From CAYQDF01 sp964416175 (GTDB lineage Bacteria; Chloroflexota; Anaerolineae; Anaerolineales; UBA4823): a DNA stretch of 7,076 nt. Under the pieces are notes generated by a model. That model worked only from the letters and a program-made list of their open reading frames with translations. It did no database searches and was not told the origin of the DNA. Of this stretch, positions 5,630-7,076 are shown one piece after another (position 1 is the first letter of the stretch; every line of letters starts with the position of its first letter). The DNA lies in assembly GCA_964416175.1 (NCBI GenBank), contig CAYQDF010000151.1, positions 1 to 7,076 on the forward strand, read 5' to 3'. A program made the translations under genes and the position numbers.

Positions 5630-7075
5630 CTAATACAAATCGGGAAAGCGCGCGGGATCGGCATCGTGCAGGATCGCATACACAGCCTCGAAGATCGACT
5701 CAACGTTCGGTTTGGAAAAATAGTCACCGTCCGATCCGTAGGCTGGACGATGCGGTTTTCCGGGCAGGGTTCGAGGCGGGGAATCTAGCCAGAAGTACCC
5801 GCCCTGCCGTTCAATCACTTCCTGGAGCATATACGCCGTCGTCCCTCCCGGCACGTCTTCGTCGACGAAGAGGATGCGGCTGGTTTTCTTCAAAGAACCG
5901 AGGATAACCTGGTGCAGGTCGAAAGGCAAGAGTGTCTGAACATCGATCACTTCGGCTTCGATACCGATCTGGCTGAGCTTCCGGGCGGCGTCCAGCGCGA
6001 TCCGGCAGCAGGCGCCATAAGTGACGATGGTAATATCATCCCCAGCACGCAGCACTTCCGGGACGCCGAGCGGGACGGTAAATTCACCGATATTTTCCGG
6101 CAGGCGTTCTTTGATCCGGTAGCCGTTCAGCACTTCGACGACGATCGCGGGATCTTCGGACAGAAGTAGGGTGTTGTAGAACCCGGCCGCCTGGGTCATG
6201 TTCCGTGGCACCAAAACGTGCATGCCGCGCACCAGGTGGATGATCCCCGCCATGAGGGAGCCGGAATGCCAGATCCCTTCCAGGCGGTGGCCGCGCGTTC
6301 GGACGATGACCGGCGCGATCTGTCCTCCTTTCGTCCGCCAGTGGAGAGTCGCCAGGTCGTCTGACATGATCTGGAGCGCGTACAGAAGGTAGTCAAGGTA
6401 CTGGATCTCAGCAATCGGACGCAGGCCGCGCATCGCCATCCCGATCGCCTGCCCGAGGATCGTCGTCTCCCGGATGCCGGTATCGGATACGCGCAGCTCG
6501 CCATATTTCTCCTGGAGACCTCGAAACCCCTGGTTTACGTCACCCAGGCGTCCAACATCTTCTCCGAAGGCGATCAGGCGCGGCTCCCTGGAAAAGGCAG
6601 CATCGAAACAGGCGTTCAAAACTTCGAAGCCATATACCTCCAGCGAGTCTGCCGAGTATACTGGTTCGATCGAGGGTACCTTGAGGGCGGATGTGGGAGA
6701 TTGATTGTAGAGGTGCGAGCTGTACCGTTCTTCGTTGATCGCTGACTGCTGTTTTTTCCATCTGACCAATTCCGAACGCGCCGGGGTGGGTTCGTGTCGC
6801 GAGAGTATGAGCGCCTCCATCGCGGCGGCATGGATGTCCCGGCGGAATGGGTTCGGGATCCCGAGCAGTCTATCCCTGACAGCCAGCAAGTCGGCATGAT
6901 GCCGGGACACAGAACCGATTTGCAGGATGAGGTCGGCGACTTCTCTGCGCTCCTCCAAGATGGGAGCCAGGTAAGCCTCCCAGGCGTGCTTGCGATCTGC
7001 TTCGACCCGTTCGCGTTCTTCTGCCTCGATCTTTTGAAGCTCGCTTTCCTCCGCGATCTCCTGGTCCAGGATCCA
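5630..7075 (-). CDS. 2-oxo acid dehydrogenase E1, fused alpha/beta type: alpha tail and complete beta part (5' end outside window)
   Basis: The frame is open from the right edge to TAG at 5630-5632, giving 481 residues of a larger thiamine diphosphate enzyme that decarboxylates a 2-oxo acid and acylates E2. Segment residues 1-60 are a charged, helical stretch (EIAEESELQKIEAEERERVEA) resembling an E1-alpha C-terminus. Residues about 60-142 are a linking segment including NEERYSSHLYNQSP. From about 144 the E1-beta part begins (SLEVYGFEVLNACF). It shows GEDVG (171-175), DTGIRETTILGQAIGMAMRGLRP (198-220) with Glu203 matching the Glu that contacts the cofactor pyrimidine, AEIQYLDY (222-229) and GHRLEGIWHSGS (262-273). 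The C-terminal transketolase-like domain runs from about 335, with EVIDVQTLLPFD (375-386) and LFVDEDVPGG (402-411). The in-frame TTG at 6956-6958 is internal because the frame and its helix continue upstream. In the fused family the catalytic alpha domain lies on the missing side. E2 follows 17 nt downstream. Substrate is unresolved: pyruvate or branched-chain 2-oxo acids are most likely. Confidence 0.93.
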   Translation of the reverse strand, partial: WILDQEIAEESELQKIEAEERERVEADRKHAWEAYLAPILEERREVADLILQIGSVSRHHADLLAVRDRLLGIPNPFRRDIHAAAMEALILSRHEPTPARSELVRWKKQQSAINEERYSSHLYNQSPTSALKVPSIEPVYSADSLEVYGFEVLNACFDAAFSREPRLIAFGEDVGRLGDVNQGFRGLQEKYGELRVSDTGIRETTILGQAIGMAMRGLRPIAEIQYLDYLLYALQIMSDDLATLHWRTKGGQIAPVIVRTRGHRLEGIWHSGSLMAGIIHLVRGMHVLVPRNMTQAAGFYNTLLLSEDPAIVVEVLNGYRIKERLPENIGEFTVPLGVPEVLRAGDDITIVTYGACCRIALDAARKLSQIGIEAEVIDVQTLLPFDLHQVILGSLKKTSRILFVDEDVPGGTTAYMLQEVIERQGGYFWLDSPPRTLPGKPHRPAYGSDGDYFSKPNVESIFEAVYAILHDADPARFPDLY

Positions 7076-7076
7076 T

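Noticed and set aside
6956..6958. TTG as the start of a standalone E1-beta gene
   Set aside because: The frame continues upstream to the window edge with a charged helix like an E1-alpha tail, and about 100 residues would still precede the beta domain from this TTG.
1..7076. Search for CRISPR arrays, tRNAs, rRNA, transposases, att sites and tandem repeats
   Set aside because: Nearly the whole window is explained by six genes. The spacers are too short, and I saw no repeated units, tRNA-like folds or insertion-sequence ends.

Overview
The window has moderately high GC and is densely coded, with no interruption by mobile elements, RNA genes or CRISPR. It holds six protein genes in two convergent blocks. 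The fused alpha/beta-type E1 and the style of the first glycosyltransferase look like proteins I associate with Chloroflexota (Anaerolineae-like) genomes. That placement is an inference from recalled family resemblance, not from a search.

Left block, plus strand, about 1-2778: the 3' end of an FkbM-family methyltransferase, then two GT-B (GT4-like) glycosyltransferases. The first gap is 6 nt and the second junction is a TAATG stop/start overlap, so the three genes look like one transcription unit. The block reads as the distal part of a surface-glycan or glycolipid biosynthesis cluster that continues off the left edge. The sugar donors and acceptors cannot be read from the sequence. Both glycosyltransferases carry altered forms of the EX7E donor-binding motif (Gly...Glu in the first, Asp...Glu in the second).

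The two blocks meet tail to tail across an 80-nt spacer (2779-2858), which has only a weak hairpin and no gene.

Right block, minus strand, 2859 to the right edge: a 2-oxo acid dehydrogenase complex operon in the order E1 (alpha/beta fusion, 5' end cut by the window), E2 (dihydrolipoyl acyltransferase) and E3 (dihydrolipoyl dehydrogenase). E1 decarboxylates a 2-oxo acid with thiamine diphosphate and passes the acyl group to the lipoyl-lysine of E2. E2 transfers it to CoA, and E3 reoxidises the dihydrolipoyl group with FAD and NAD+. All catalytic motifs visible in the window are intact. Whether the substrate is pyruvate, a branched-chain 2-oxo acid or another 2-oxo acid is not settled by the sequence.

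I found no convincing novel system. The points most worth a second look are the E1 fusion with its long inter-domain segment, the non-canonical glycosyltransferase motifs, and the 99-nt E2-E3 spacer with its hairpin.
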